64,000 nt of DNA, taken from Caulobacter sp. UNC279MFTsu5.1. Lineage in GTDB: Bacteria > Pseudomonadota > Alphaproteobacteria > Caulobacterales > Caulobacteraceae. The notes under the pieces are model-generated. The model was not told the origin of the DNA. It saw nothing but the letters and a program-made list of their open reading frames with translations, and did no database searches. This document shows, piece by piece, positions 33,905-42,592 of this stretch. The stretch covers positions 30,110 through 94,109 of the forward strand of contig NZ_FORN01000018.1 of the NCBI RefSeq assembly GCF_900114015.1, read 5' to 3'. A program made the position numbers and the translations under genes. How positions within the stretch are numbered: the first letter of the stretch is position 1; every line of letters starts with the position of its first letter.

Positions 33905-33959
33905 CTTGCCCCCACCTGACCGCTTCGCGGTCTGTCCGCCCCCAGAGGGGCGGAGCCTC
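33905..33959. repeat. Intergenic repeat, family C (half copy)
   Basis: CTTGCCCCCACCTGACCGCTTCGCGGTCTGTCCGCC and the following CCCAGAGGGGCGGAGCCT stretch repeat the left half of the element at 39679-39794, and the reverse complement of the right half of 54624-54741. Here only half is present. It runs up to the leader of the small 67-residue gene. Confidence 0.8.
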
Positions 33960-33978
33960 TTTCCACGGAGAGCCTTCC

Positions 33979-34182
33979 ATGGCCAGACATCGCCCCCAGA
34001 CCCCGGCCGGTCCGGCCGCCAGGATCGACATCGACGCCGCCCTGCGCGCGGCCCACGCGGAGCTGGAACGCCGCAAGGCCTACAAGCACCTGGTCTATCT
34101 CGAAGGGCGGATCGCCGAATTCCCGCCCGTGCCCGACGACCCGCCCTATGTCGAGATTTTTCCAGATCTCTCCAAGTCTTAA
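33979..34182 (+). CDS. Small conserved-looking protein of unknown function
   Basis: A 67-residue protein starting MARHRPQTPAGPAARIDID. It has a helix-forming middle (AALRAAHAELERRKAYKHLVYLEGRI) and an acidic, proline-containing end (PPVPDDPPYVEIFPDLSKS). An ORF extends in frame to 33892 through repeat DNA. The ATG at 33979 is preferred because GGAGAG lies 7 bases before it. There is no signal peptide or cysteine. I cannot name the family. The plausible ribosome site and protein-like composition make it more likely real than not. Confidence 0.6.
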   Translation: MARHRPQTPAGPAARIDIDAALRAAHAELERRKAYKHLVYLEGRIAEFPPVPDDPPYVEIFPDLSKS

Positions 34183-34334
34183 CGGCGGCTTCACCAGTGT
34201 TATCCACAGCCCCTCACAGTCCACGAACATGAACACCGTGTAATGTGTCCTCGAAGTAATCCACCTTTCCGGCTTGTAACTTGAGGTGAAGGTCCGGGGT
34301 CGGCAGTTATCGCGACATCTGAGGGGATGACACG

Positions 34335-36407
34335 ATGACCAAGACCATGCTGCTGGCGACCACCGCCGCCGCCCTGCTGCTGACCGCCGGCGCGGCGGCC
34401 CACGCCGCCGAGGGGGCGCCGCAGGCCGCCCAGGCCCCGGTCCCGACCGGCCCGACCAGCCAGGCCCCGCTGGACGACGCGGCCCAGAAGGGCGTGCTGG
34501 TCTTCACCCCCGACTTCTTCGCCGCCCAGCGGCCCAACACCGCCCTGGACATGGTCGACCGGGTGCCCGGCTTCACGGTCGACGACGGGGCCGGGACGCG
34601 CGGCTTCGAGGGGGCGGTCGGCAACATCCTGATCAACAACAACCGCCCGGCCTCGAAGAACGACGCCGGCTCGGACGTGCTGGAGCGCACCCCGGCCAGC
34701 CAGGTCGACCGCATCGAGCTGATCCGCGGCGGGGCGCCGGGCATCGATATGCAGGGCTATTCGGTGGTGGTGAACGTGATCCTGAAGTCGGCCGCCAGCC
34801 GCCAGTCGATCGTCACCTGGAACGCCGGCCTGTTCGACGGCGGCCACGACGTCTGGGGCGGCAGCTACCAGTTCACCGCCAAGAGCGGCGAGCGCAGCTG
34901 GAGCGTGCTGCTGAGCGACGGCACCTCGACCAGCGACTCCAACGGCGTGGGCCGCAGCATCCGCCGCGACGGGGCCGGGAAGGTGCTGCGCGACGAGGCC
35001 TTCGCCAACGACGGCTGGGGCGGCAGCGACTCGGCGCGGGTCAACTATTCGGGCCCGCTGGCCGGCGGCAAGGTCGAGGCCACGGCCGAGTACGGGGTCC
35101 ATGACTGGAAGGAGTGGCAGAAGATCAGTTCGCCGGGCGTGCTGCGCGACAGCGCCTACGCCGAGGACACCAAGTCGGGCGAGCTGGGCGTGACCTATAT
35201 TCGGCCGCTGAAGCCGAAATGGACGCTGGAGACCCGGGTCATCCACCAGTTCGAAAGCTTCGACGACGTGGCGACCGGCGGCGACAGCGAGCAGGGCCTG
35301 GACCAGCGCTTCACGGCCAAGGGCGACTCCTCGGAATCGATCGTCCGCGCCCTGGTCCGCCACGAGCCCGGCGCGGCCCTGACGATCGAGGCCGGCGGCG
35401 AGCTGGCCTACAACATGCTCGACACCCACCAGACCTATGCCGAGAACGGGACGCCGGTCGACCTGCCCAGCGCCTCGGTCAAGGTGGAGGAGCTGCGCGG
35501 CGAGGCCTTCACCAAGGCCACCTGGCGGGTCAATCCCAAGCTGACCCTGGAGGGCGGCCTGCGGCTGGAGACCTCGACGATCAAGCAGTCGGGCGACGCC
35601 TCGAACAAGGAGAGCTTCTTCTACGCCAAGCCGCGCTTCCAGGCGACCTGGACGCCCAAGGCCAACCACCAGGTGCGGGTCCGCTTCGAGCGCGAGCTGG
35701 GCCAGCTGGACTTCGAGGACTTCGCCGCCTCGTCCGACCTCGACGACGGCAATGTCTATGGCGGCAATGTCGACCTGCGGCCCGAGCAGCGCTGGATCTC
35801 GGAGATCACCTTCGAGCGGCGGTTCTGGGGCGAGGGCATCGTCTCGGTGGGCTATCGCCACGACGAGATCATCGACGTGATCGACCGCATGCCCCTGCCC
35901 GGCGGCCTGTCGGCGGTCGGCAACATCGGCAACGGCACGCTGGACCGGCTGTCGGTCAACATCGTGGTCCCGACCGACCGGTGGGGGATCAAGGGCGGCC
36001 GCTTCACCTTCAAGAACGACTGGAACGAGACCCACGTCACCGACCCGACCACCCACAAGGACCGGCCGATCTCGGAGGTGCGCCCGACCCAGGCCAATAT
36101 CGGCTTCCAGCAGGACATCGCCGCCTGGAAGACCCAGTGGGGGATCAACTGGCTGCCGAAGCTGGGCCGGGACACCTTCGACCCCGACCAGACCGGCGGC
36201 TGGCGCGGCGCGGCCTATTTCGAGACCTTCGTCGAATACAAGCCGACCCCGACCCTAGCCCTGCGCGCCCAGCTGAACATGTGGGACGACTTCGTCGTCC
36301 GCCGCACGGTCTACGCCGACCGCGACACCCGGGCGGTGGCGTTCAGCGAGGAGCGCGACATCAACCCGCGGACGTTCTGGACGCTGCGGGTGAGGAAGAC
36401 GTTCTGA
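34335..36407 (+). CDS. TonB-dependent outer-membrane receptor
   Basis: A 690-residue receptor with a signal peptide ending AHAAEGA (about residue 24). The plug domain spans about residues 55-165 (TALDMVDRVPGFTVDDGAG, NILINNNRPASKNDAG, RIELIRGGAPGIDMQGYSVVVNVILK). A 22-strand barrel of alternating aromatic strands follows, ending in TLRVRKTF with a terminal Phe for BAM recognition. It imports a scarce nutrient with energy from TonB-ExbBD. The substrate cannot be told, and no transport or catabolic gene is adjacent. GAGGGG 8 bases upstream supports the ATG. A 129-bp palindrome follows. Confidence 0.93.
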   Translation: MTKTMLLATTAAALLLTAGAAAHAAEGAPQAAQAPVPTGPTSQAPLDDAAQKGVLVFTPDFFAAQRPNTALDMVDRVPGFTVDDGAGTRGFEGAVGNILINNNRPASKNDAGSDVLERTPASQVDRIELIRGGAPGIDMQGYSVVVNVILKSAASRQSIVTWNAGLFDGGHDVWGGSYQFTAKSGERSWSVLLSDGTSTSDSNGVGRSIRRDGAGKVLRDEAFANDGWGGSDSARVNYSGPLAGGKVEATAEYGVHDWKEWQKISSPGVLRDSAYAEDTKSGELGVTYIRPLKPKWTLETRVIHQFESFDDVATGGDSEQGLDQRFTAKGDSSESIVRALVRHEPGAALTIEAGGELAYNMLDTHQTYAENGTPVDLPSASVKVEELRGEAFTKATWRVNPKLTLEGGLRLETSTIKQSGDASNKESFFYAKPRFQATWTPKANHQVRVRFERELGQLDFEDFAASSDLDDGNVYGGNVDLRPEQRWISEITFERRFWGEGIVSVGYRHDEIIDVIDRMPLPGGLSAVGNIGNGTLDRLSVNIVVPTDRWGIKGGRFTFKNDWNETHVTDPTTHKDRPISEVRPTQANIGFQQDIAAWKTQWGINWLPKLGRDTFDPDQTGGWRGAAYFETFVEYKPTPTLALRAQLNMWDDFVVRRTVYADRDTRAVAFSEERDINPRTFWTLRVRKTF

Positions 36408-36431
36408 GACGGCGATGGACCACTCTTTAAC

Positions 36432-36560
36432 TCCGCTCATCCCGGCGAATGCCGGGACCCAGATCCCAAAGCCGTGTGGCTGATTGGAGAGGCTCAGCGC
36501 TTATGGCGTCAGCCACACCGCCATTCCATCTGGGTCCCGGCATTCGCCGGGATGAGCGGA
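36432..36560. repeat. 129-bp near-perfect palindrome between convergent genes
   Basis: The arms at 36432-36464 and 36528-36560 are perfect 33-bp reverse complements. Inside, GCCGTGTGGCTGA pairs with TCAGCCACACCGC with one mismatch. It contains the CATCCCGG word of the family A repeats but is otherwise distinct. Lying between the TonB receptor (+) and pgi (-), it could end transcription from both sides. Confidence 0.85.
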
Positions 36561-36574
36561 GGTTGGGGCGAGGT

Positions 36575-38194
36575 CTATTTTTTTAGCCGCCCGATCAGCG
36601 CCGCCGTCGACGGATCGTGGCTCCCCGCCGCCCCGCTTTCCAGCTCGGGCAGGATGCGGCCGGCCATCACCTTGCCCAGCTCGACGCCCCACTGGTCGAA
36701 GCTGTTGATCCCCCAGATCACCCCCTCGACGAAGGTCTTGTGCTCGTAGAGGGCGATCAGGGCGCCGAAGGTGCGGGGGGTCAGGCGGTCCATCAGCACC
36801 AGGGTCGACGGCCGGTTGCCGGCGAAGGTGCGCTGCGGGGCCAGGGTCGCGATCTCGGCCTCGGAGACGCCCTTGGCGGTCAGCTCGGCGACGACGTCTT
36901 CCGTGGTCCGCCCCACCATGAACGCCTCGGCCTGGGCCAGCAGGTTGGACAGCAGCTTCTCGTGCATGCCGGCCGGTCCCTCGTCGGACTTGGCGACGCC
37001 GATCAGCTCCATCGGGGTGATGTCGGTTCCCTGGTGCATGCACTGGAAATAGGCGTGCTGGACGTTGGTGCCCTCGTCGCCGAACACCACGGTGGCGGTG
37101 CCGCGCTTGACCGGCCGGCCGTCGGGCCCGACCGACTTGCCGTTGCTCTCCATCTCCAGCTGCTGGAGGAACGAGGCCAGGCGGCGCAGGCGGTGCGAAT
37201 AGGGCACGACCGAGCGGGCGCGGCGGTCCAGGCCGTTGCGGTTGAAGATCTGGGCCAGGGCGATCAGCACCGGGGCGTTGGCCTCCAGCGAGGCGGTGCG
37301 GAAGTGGGCGTCCATCTCGGCGGCGCCGTCCAGGAAGCCCTGGAAGACGTCCCAGCCACAGGCCACGGCCACCGACAGGCTGACCGACGACCACAGCGAA
37401 TAGCGGCCGCCGACCCAGTCCCAGAAGCCGAACACGCGATCGTCGGCCACGCCGAAGGCGGCGGTCTTGTCCAGGGCGGTGGAGATGGCGGCCAGGTGCT
37501 GGTTGGCGCCGGTCTCGCCCAGGGCGGCGGCCAGCCAGGCGCGGGCGGCGCCGGCGTTGGCCAGGGTCTCCTGGGTGGTGAAGGTCTTGGAGACCACGAT
37601 GACCAGGGTCTGTTCCGGATCCATGTCGGCCGTGGTCAGGGCGAACTCGGCGCCGTCGACATTGGCCACGAAGCGCAGGTCGATCTGCGGCTTGACCGGC
37701 CGCAGGGCGTCCCACAGCAGGCGGGGGCCCAGGTCGCTGCCGCCGATGCCGATGTGCAGGATGGCCTTGAACGGCTTGCCGGTGGCGCCCTTGATCTCGC
37801 CGGAGCGGACGGCCTCGGCGAAGGCCTTCATCCGGGCGCGGACGGCCTCGACCTCGGCCATGACGGGCGCGCCGCCGGCCTTGACGTCGGCGTCGGCCTT
37901 GGCGCGCAGGGCGGTGTGCAGGACGGCGCGGCCCTCGGAGCTGTTGATCGCCGCGCCGCCGAACATCGCCGCCCGGGCGCCTTCGACGTCGGCCGCGTGG
38001 GCCAGGTCCAGCGCCGCCTCGAGGCCGGCCTCGTCCCAGGCCTGCTTGCTGAGGTCGACGTGCAGGCCGGCGACGTCCAGCGTCAGGGTCTCCAGCCGCC
38101 GGGGCTCGGCGTCGAACATCTCGACGATGCGCTTTTCGCCGGCGGCCTTGGCGGCGGCTTCCAGGCGGTTCCAGGCGGCGTCGAGATCGGCCAT
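36575..38194 (-). CDS. pgi: Glucose-6-phosphate isomerase
   Basis: Pgi interconverts glucose 6-phosphate and fructose 6-phosphate in glycolysis and gluconeogenesis. The 539 residues are full length for the family. They include the sugar-phosphate loop HIGIGGSDLGP, VSKTFTTQETL, the catalytic region GDEGTNVQHAYFQ and the C-terminal signature GVIWGINSFDQWGVELGK. An ORF extends to 38473; I use the ATG at 38194 because AAGGAA precedes it by 6 bases and the sequence MADLDAAWNRLE is family-like. It is divergent from the small exported-type gene at 38316. Confidence 0.96.
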   Translation of the reverse strand: MADLDAAWNRLEAAAKAAGEKRIVEMFDAEPRRLETLTLDVAGLHVDLSKQAWDEAGLEAALDLAHAADVEGARAAMFGGAAINSSEGRAVLHTALRAKADADVKAGGAPVMAEVEAVRARMKAFAEAVRSGEIKGATGKPFKAILHIGIGGSDLGPRLLWDALRPVKPQIDLRFVANVDGAEFALTTADMDPEQTLVIVVSKTFTTQETLANAGAARAWLAAALGETGANQHLAAISTALDKTAAFGVADDRVFGFWDWVGGRYSLWSSVSLSVAVACGWDVFQGFLDGAAEMDAHFRTASLEANAPVLIALAQIFNRNGLDRRARSVVPYSHRLRRLASFLQQLEMESNGKSVGPDGRPVKRGTATVVFGDEGTNVQHAYFQCMHQGTDITPMELIGVAKSDEGPAGMHEKLLSNLLAQAEAFMVGRTTEDVVAELTAKGVSEAEIATLAPQRTFAGNRPSTLVLMDRLTPRTFGALIALYEHKTFVEGVIWGINSFDQWGVELGKVMAGRILPELESGAAGSHDPSTAALIGRLKK

Positions 38195-38315
38195 GCGGCG
38201 TTCCTTCATGCGAGGGGTCACGGGGTCTGGTAAATCGGCGTTTACCCGGGCGGGCTTACCAAACCCCTGCCGCCGCGTCATGAAGACCAATGACGTTTTT
38301 CGCGGGGAGAGCTCC

Positions 38316-38807
38316 ATGTCCTGTGACGCCGTCGCCTTTTCCGCCATGCTCTGGTTCGCTTCGTTCAGTCCGGACGTCCAGGCGGGCCCCGCCCCCGCCG
38401 TGGTCCAGTCCGGCCAGGCCCCGGCCTCGGTGGCCGGCGAGCCGCTGTTCATCGACATCGTCGGCCGCGCCAAGGGTCTGAAGGCCCAGGCCGAGGCCTA
38501 TCGCGCCGGCCTGCCCAAGGACCCGGCCGCCGTCGCCGCCGCCCTGAAGGGCTTCGACGTCTTCCAGGGCAAGATCGCCGAGCTGTCGGCCCTGGACATG
38601 AAGGGCCACGTGACCCTGAAGGAGCGCGGGGCGGTCGACGACCTCAAATGCATCCTGCGCGGCATCAGCCAGGACCTGCCCGAGAAGCTGAAGGCCGTGG
38701 GCGAAGCCAGGACCGTCAAGGACCAGGACCTGGCCCTGCGCGACATGGTCTATCTGCTGAACGACAACGTCGAGGTGATCACCGCCCCGCCGCAGCCGGC
38801 GGCTTAG
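38316..38807 (+). CDS. Hypothetical helical protein
   Basis: A 163-residue protein of unknown function. The first about 23 residues are moderately hydrophobic (AFSAMLWFASF) and could be a weak signal sequence ending DVQA. The rest is predicted largely helical (ALKGFDVFQGKIAELSALDMKGHVTLKERG..., DLALRDMVYLLNDNVEVI). GGGGAGA lies 5 bases before the ATG at 38316, which is why I chose it over the ATG at 38280. No motif is recognised. It is divergent from pgi and followed by the DUF1353 lipoprotein about 110 bp later. Confidence 0.65.
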   Translation: MSCDAVAFSAMLWFASFSPDVQAGPAPAVVQSGQAPASVAGEPLFIDIVGRAKGLKAQAEAYRAGLPKDPAAVAAALKGFDVFQGKIAELSALDMKGHVTLKERGAVDDLKCILRGISQDLPEKLKAVGEARTVKDQDLALRDMVYLLNDNVEVITAPPQPAA

Positions 38808-38916
38808 GCGGGTCCAGCGTGCCGTAGGGCCGTCGCCGCACCTTCGCCATCGAGGCTTGATAAGGCGCAGCTCGCCGTCCAGAAGGTCGGCTCCGCCCGA
38901 GACCCCCCCGCCGATC

Positions 38917-39663
38917 ATGCCGTTGACCTTCAAGCGTCCCCTACCGCTCGCCGCCCTCGTCCTGGGCCTGGCCCTGGCCGGCTGCGCCACCGAGACCAAG
39001 ACCACGGTCTTCGTGCCGGTCGTCGCCCCGACCCCGCCCAGCTCGCTGACCCCGCAGCCGGTGATGCTGTTCAACCAGACCAAGGACGGCCGCAAGCTGT
39101 TCACCCTGGACGCCGAATTCCCCTATTGCGACGTCGAGACCGGCAAGGTCATCGTGGTGCCGCGCTGGTACGTCACCGACTTCGCCAGCGTGCCCTGGTA
39201 CGGCCAGGGCTTCGTCGACCCGCAGGGCCCGACGGCCCGGGCCGCCATCGTCCACGACTGGCTCTACACGATCGGCGAGCCGGGCAAGCGCGAGGAGGCC
39301 GACGCCATCTTCCTGCGGGCGATGCTGAAATACGGCGTGCCGCCGTTCCAGGCCAACATCGCCTATCAGGCCGTGCGGATCGGCGGCGACAAGGGCTACG
39401 GCCTGCCCACCGACTGGCGGTTCACCGACCCCAAGCGCCAGGACCTGTTCCAGCCCCCGCCCTTCCCCAAGCCCAGGACCGGCGCGGTGCGGATCCTGCC
39501 CCGCTGCCAGGGCTTCGGCGCCCTGATCCAGAGCGGCTGGCGGGCCTATCCGATCAAGGCCCCGACCGTGGTCGCCCCGCCGCCGGTGGTGGTGACGCGG
39601 ACGCCGCTGGACCAGGTGAAGGACCGGCTGCCGTTCGGGAGCAAGGGCGAGAAGAAGAAGTAG
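38917..39663 (+). CDS. DUF1353 family lipoprotein
   Basis: A 248-residue predicted lipoprotein. The signal peptide PLAALVLGLALAGC ends in a lipobox with the acylated cysteine at about residue 23. The DUF1353 core reads VIVVPRWYVTDFASVPW followed by RAAIVHDWLYTIGE and continues with a helical segment containing REEADAIFLRAMLKYGV. DUF1353 is of unknown function and often comes from phages or phage-like elements, though here nothing phage-like is adjacent. The C-terminal about 60 residues are proline-rich and end in a lysine-rich tail. The start at 38917 is set by the signal peptide. Confidence 0.83.
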   Translation: MPLTFKRPLPLAALVLGLALAGCATETKTTVFVPVVAPTPPSSLTPQPVMLFNQTKDGRKLFTLDAEFPYCDVETGKVIVVPRWYVTDFASVPWYGQGFVDPQGPTARAAIVHDWLYTIGEPGKREEADAIFLRAMLKYGVPPFQANIAYQAVRIGGDKGYGLPTDWRFTDPKRQDLFQPPPFPKPRTGAVRILPRCQGFGALIQSGWRAYPIKAPTVVAPPPVVVTRTPLDQVKDRLPFGSKGEKKK

Positions 39664-39678
39664 AGGGTGGGTCGATAC

Positions 39679-39794
39679 TTGCCCCCACCTGACCGCTTCG
39701 CGGTCTGTCCGCCCCCATAGGGGGCGGAGCCTCAATCCCGAAGGCTCTTCCCCTCTGGGGGAAGACGGTCGCGAAGCGACCCGTAGGGGGCAAG
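39679..39794. repeat. Intergenic repeat, family C (full copy)
   Basis: About 116 bp, starting CTTGCCCCCACCTGACCGCT and ending CCGTAGGGGGCAAG. It contains CCGCTTCGCGG, CGCCCCCATAGGGGGCG and TTCCCC-TCTG-GGGGAA stems. The element at 54624-54741 is its reverse complement with small differences. It fills the gap between the DUF1353 gene and the DsbD-like gene. Confidence 0.88.
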
Positions 39795-39806
39795 TGACGC
39801 GGACTC

Positions 39807-41981
39807 CTACCCCTTCGCGGCTTTTTCGACCGCCTCGATCACCAGGCCCTCGGTCAACAGCTGGGGCAGGACCGCCGGCTCGCCGCTTCCCTTGGGATAG
39901 ACCAGGTACAGCGGCACCCCGGCCCGGCCGTGCTCGGCCAGGGCTGCGGCGATCGTGGCGTCGCGCTTGGTCCAGTCGGCGCGCAGCAGCACGGTGTCCG
40001 ACGCCCTGAAGGCGTCGACCACGCGCTGGCCCTTCAGGGCGGTTCCCTCGTTGACCTTGCAGGTCACGCACCAGTCGGCGGTGAAGTCGACCATCACCAC
40101 CTTGCCCTGCGCTTGCAGCGCCTTGACCTTTTCCGGACTCCAGGCCTCGGACGCCAGGCCGGGACCGGCCGGGACCTCGGCGCTCGTGGCCGCCGCGACG
40201 GCCGGCGCGGCGCGGACGCCGACCGCGACCAGGGCGACGGCCGCGACCAGCGACAGGGCCGCCAGCCCGAACGGGACCAACGCGCCCTTCCCCTCGATGC
40301 GCCGGCCCTGGGCCAGGCCGTAGAGCCAGGCGGCGAAGGCGACCAGCACGCTGGCCGCCAGCAGCGCGGCCAGGGGGATCCCGCCGGTCTGCTGGCTGTA
40401 GACCCAGGCCAGCCAGGCGGCGGTGGCGTACATCGGGAAGGCCAGGCCCTTCTTCAGCACGTCCATCCACGGGCCCGGGCGTGGCAGGCGAGCCAGCAGG
40501 GCGGGGGCGAAGGCCAGGATCACGAACGGCGCGGCGAAGCCCAGGGCCAGGCCCAGGAACACGGCCAGCGACAGCAGCGGCGGCTGGGTCAGGGCGTAGC
40601 CCAGGGCCCCGGCCATGAACGGCGCGGTGCACGGGGCGGCCACCAGCACGGCCAGGGCGCCGGTCAGGAACGACCCGCCGATCCCGTTGCCGGATGCGCC
40701 CGAAGCCACGCCCTGCACCGAAGCGCCGACCTCGAACACGCCGGACATGTTCAAGGCCACCAGCAGCATCAGCAGGGCCAGCCCCGCGACCACCGCCGGC
40801 GACTGCAGCTGGAAGCCCCAGCCCACGGCCGCGCCGCCGGCCCGCACGGCGATCAGCAGGCCGGCCAGAACAAGGAAGGTGATGACCACCCCGGCCAGGA
40901 AGGCCAGGCCCTGGACACGGGTTCGGCCGGCATGGTGAGCGTGGGCGGTCAGGCTGGCGGCCTTCATCGACAGGATCGGGAAGACGCAGGGCATCAGGTT
41001 GAGGATCAGGCCGCCGATGAAGGCGAAGGCCAGAGCCAGGGGCAGGCCCAGGGCGGCCCCTTCGGCCGCTCCGCGGGCCTTGGCCGGCGCAGCGGGCGGC
41101 GCGCCCAGGCCGCCGGCCTGGGCCGGGATCGCGCCCGGCGTGGCGGTGACCTCGTAGGCCGCGCCGTTCAAGGCCAGCACCCCGGCCAGCTCGGTCGGCT
41201 TGGCCTCGGCCTGGGTGAAATCGTAGCCGGGGGTCAGAGACAGGGTCAGGCCCTCGGGGCCGCGCTCGATCGCCTGCTCGGGCGGATGCTCGATGACCTT
41301 GCCGGAATAGGGATAGAAGAACGCGCCCGACACGTCGGCGCCCTTCAGCGGCGCGCCGGTCACGGCCAGCTTCAGCACGCCGCCCTGCAGCGCGAACACC
41401 GCCTTCAGCCCGGCCGGCTTGGGGGCCTTGGCCAGGGTCTCGGCGACCTTGGCGCCCCACTTGGGATCGGTCCCCGGCATGCCGGCCACGACCGGCAGGG
41501 TCAGGGTGACGACAGCATCCTCGGGCACGCAGACCTGCTCGCAGACCAGGAAGGCGGCGGCGGCCTTCAGGGTGACGACCGAGCCGACCCGGGCGTCGGC
41601 CGGCACGCTGATCGGCACGGGCAGCAGCACCTCGCCGGTATAGGCGAAGTCCAGCAGCGGCCCGACGCGGCTCTTCTCCGGGGTCGGCCAGACGATGTCG
41701 CCGGCGGTCCAGCCGGCCGGCAGGGTCCAGACGATGCGGGTGGCGTCGCCGGCGTCGCCTGGATTGCGCCAATAGGTGTGCCAGCCGGGCTGGATCTTCT
41801 GGCGCAGGGCCACATAGACCGTCGAGCCCGGGGCGGCGCCGGCTTCCTGCGAGACCAGCTCGACCTCGATGTGCCCGGTCTGGACCGGCGCGGCCCGGGC
41901 CGTTCCGGTCAGGACGGGCGCGCCCAGCAGCAGGGCGATCACCAGCGCCGGCAGGACGGCGAACAGTTTGCGGAGCGGCAT
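39807..41981 (-). CDS. DsbD/ScsB-family thiol:disulfide reductase
   Basis: A 724-residue membrane reductase that moves electrons from cytoplasmic thioredoxin to periplasmic proteins. Its parts in order are a signal peptide (residues 1-30); a periplasmic N-terminal domain with a C147-x-x-x-C151 pair (VCEQVC); an eight-helix membrane domain with cysteines C332 (LMPCVFPIL) and C451 (AAPCTAPF); and a C-terminal thioredoxin domain with C638-V-T-C641 (DWCVTCK). The spacing and the long N-terminal region fit the ScsB/DsbD-like group better than classical DsbD. The start is the ATG at 41981, where the signal peptide begins; the ORF extends to 42059. Family C repeat DNA follows. Confidence 0.92.
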   Translation of the reverse strand: MPLRKLFAVLPALVIALLLGAPVLTGTARAAPVQTGHIEVELVSQEAGAAPGSTVYVALRQKIQPGWHTYWRNPGDAGDATRIVWTLPAGWTAGDIVWPTPEKSRVGPLLDFAYTGEVLLPVPISVPADARVGSVVTLKAAAAFLVCEQVCVPEDAVVTLTLPVVAGMPGTDPKWGAKVAETLAKAPKPAGLKAVFALQGGVLKLAVTGAPLKGADVSGAFFYPYSGKVIEHPPEQAIERGPEGLTLSLTPGYDFTQAEAKPTELAGVLALNGAAYEVTATPGAIPAQAGGLGAPPAAPAKARGAAEGAALGLPLALAFAFIGGLILNLMPCVFPILSMKAASLTAHAHHAGRTRVQGLAFLAGVVITFLVLAGLLIAVRAGGAAVGWGFQLQSPAVVAGLALLMLLVALNMSGVFEVGASVQGVASGASGNGIGGSFLTGALAVLVAAPCTAPFMAGALGYALTQPPLLSLAVFLGLALGFAAPFVILAFAPALLARLPRPGPWMDVLKKGLAFPMYATAAWLAWVYSQQTGGIPLAALLAASVLVAFAAWLYGLAQGRRIEGKGALVPFGLAALSLVAAVALVAVGVRAAPAVAAATSAEVPAGPGLASEAWSPEKVKALQAQGKVVMVDFTADWCVTCKVNEGTALKGQRVVDAFRASDTVLLRADWTKRDATIAAALAEHGRAGVPLYLVYPKGSGEPAVLPQLLTEGLVIEAVEKAAKG

Positions 41982-42109
41982 GAACAGGTTCCAGGCGCGG
42001 TCCAAGGCAAGGACGCGGCAAGACACATGGCTTGTCCAAGCGCTCTCGACAATGGCCAAGCCGTCGTGATCAGGTCCAAGACCCGCGTTCGCAAGAGAGT
42101 CGCCCGTCC

Positions 42110-42502
42110 ATGCCCGCTTCCTTCGACGACATCGAGATCGGCCAGGTGGTCACGCTGGGGACCACGGTCGTCGACGGCAAGGCGCTGGACGCCTTCTGCG
42201 CGGCGTTCCAGCCGGGCTGGCCGGCGGCCAGCGGCGCGCCCGACACCATGGTCTTCGCCATCTGGTCGAAGCTGGACGCCGAGGCCAGCGCCGCCTGGCC
42301 CCAGACCAAGCGGGTGGGCGTCGACGCCCTGCGCTGGCTGCGCAACCCGCCGGCCGGCGAGCTGCTGCGCGGCCGCATGACGGTGATGGGCAAGGACCCG
42401 GTCGGTGACGGCAAGGGCATCGTCATCGCCCAGCACGACCTGCTGGACGAGGCGGGCCGGCTGGTCTTCTCGTGCCTGACCCGGAGCATCTTCGCCAGAT
42501 AA
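42110..42502 (+). CDS. MaoC-like (hotdog fold) small protein
   Basis: A 130-residue protein. FDDIEIGQVVTLGTTVVDGKALDAFCAAF resembles the opening of MaoC-type acyl dehydratase domains, and ELLRGRMTVMGKDPVGDGKGIVIAQHDLLDEAGRLVFSCL resembles the paired strands at their end. The typical D...H catalytic pair is not visible, so activity is doubtful. It begins with an ATG at 42110 and has no signal peptide. It is divergent from the DsbD-like gene and convergent with SapC. The function is open; the fold assignment is tentative. Confidence 0.6.
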   Translation: MPASFDDIEIGQVVTLGTTVVDGKALDAFCAAFQPGWPAASGAPDTMVFAIWSKLDAEASAAWPQTKRVGVDALRWLRNPPAGELLRGRMTVMGKDPVGDGKGIVIAQHDLLDEAGRLVFSCLTRSIFAR

Positions 42503-42532
42503 CGCCCTCTCCCCTCCGGGAGAAGGTGAAAC

Positions 42533-42566
42533 AAAAAAGGCGGCGGGCTCTTTCGAACCCGCCGCC
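42533..42566 (-). terminator. Intrinsic terminator of the sapC-like gene
   Basis: On the minus strand a perfect 9-bp GGCGGCGGG/CCCGCCGCC stem with a 10-nt loop is followed by TTTTTT. It starts about 27 bp after the stop of the SapC-family gene. Confidence 0.88.
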
Positions 42567-42592
42567 TCTTCATGCGTCCGAAGACGTGAAGC

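Noticed and set aside
33430..34236. A 268-codon minus-strand frame in the repeat-rich gap
   Set aside because: It overlaps a repeat and the small plus-strand gene with a good ribosome site. Composition is Arg/Gly-rich without domain or plausible start.
38941..42039. A 1032-codon open frame on the minus strand
   Set aside because: It runs antisense to the DUF1353 gene and out of frame through the DsbD-like gene. Its residues are almost all Arg, Gly, Pro, Ala and Asp, typical of a GC-rich shadow frame.
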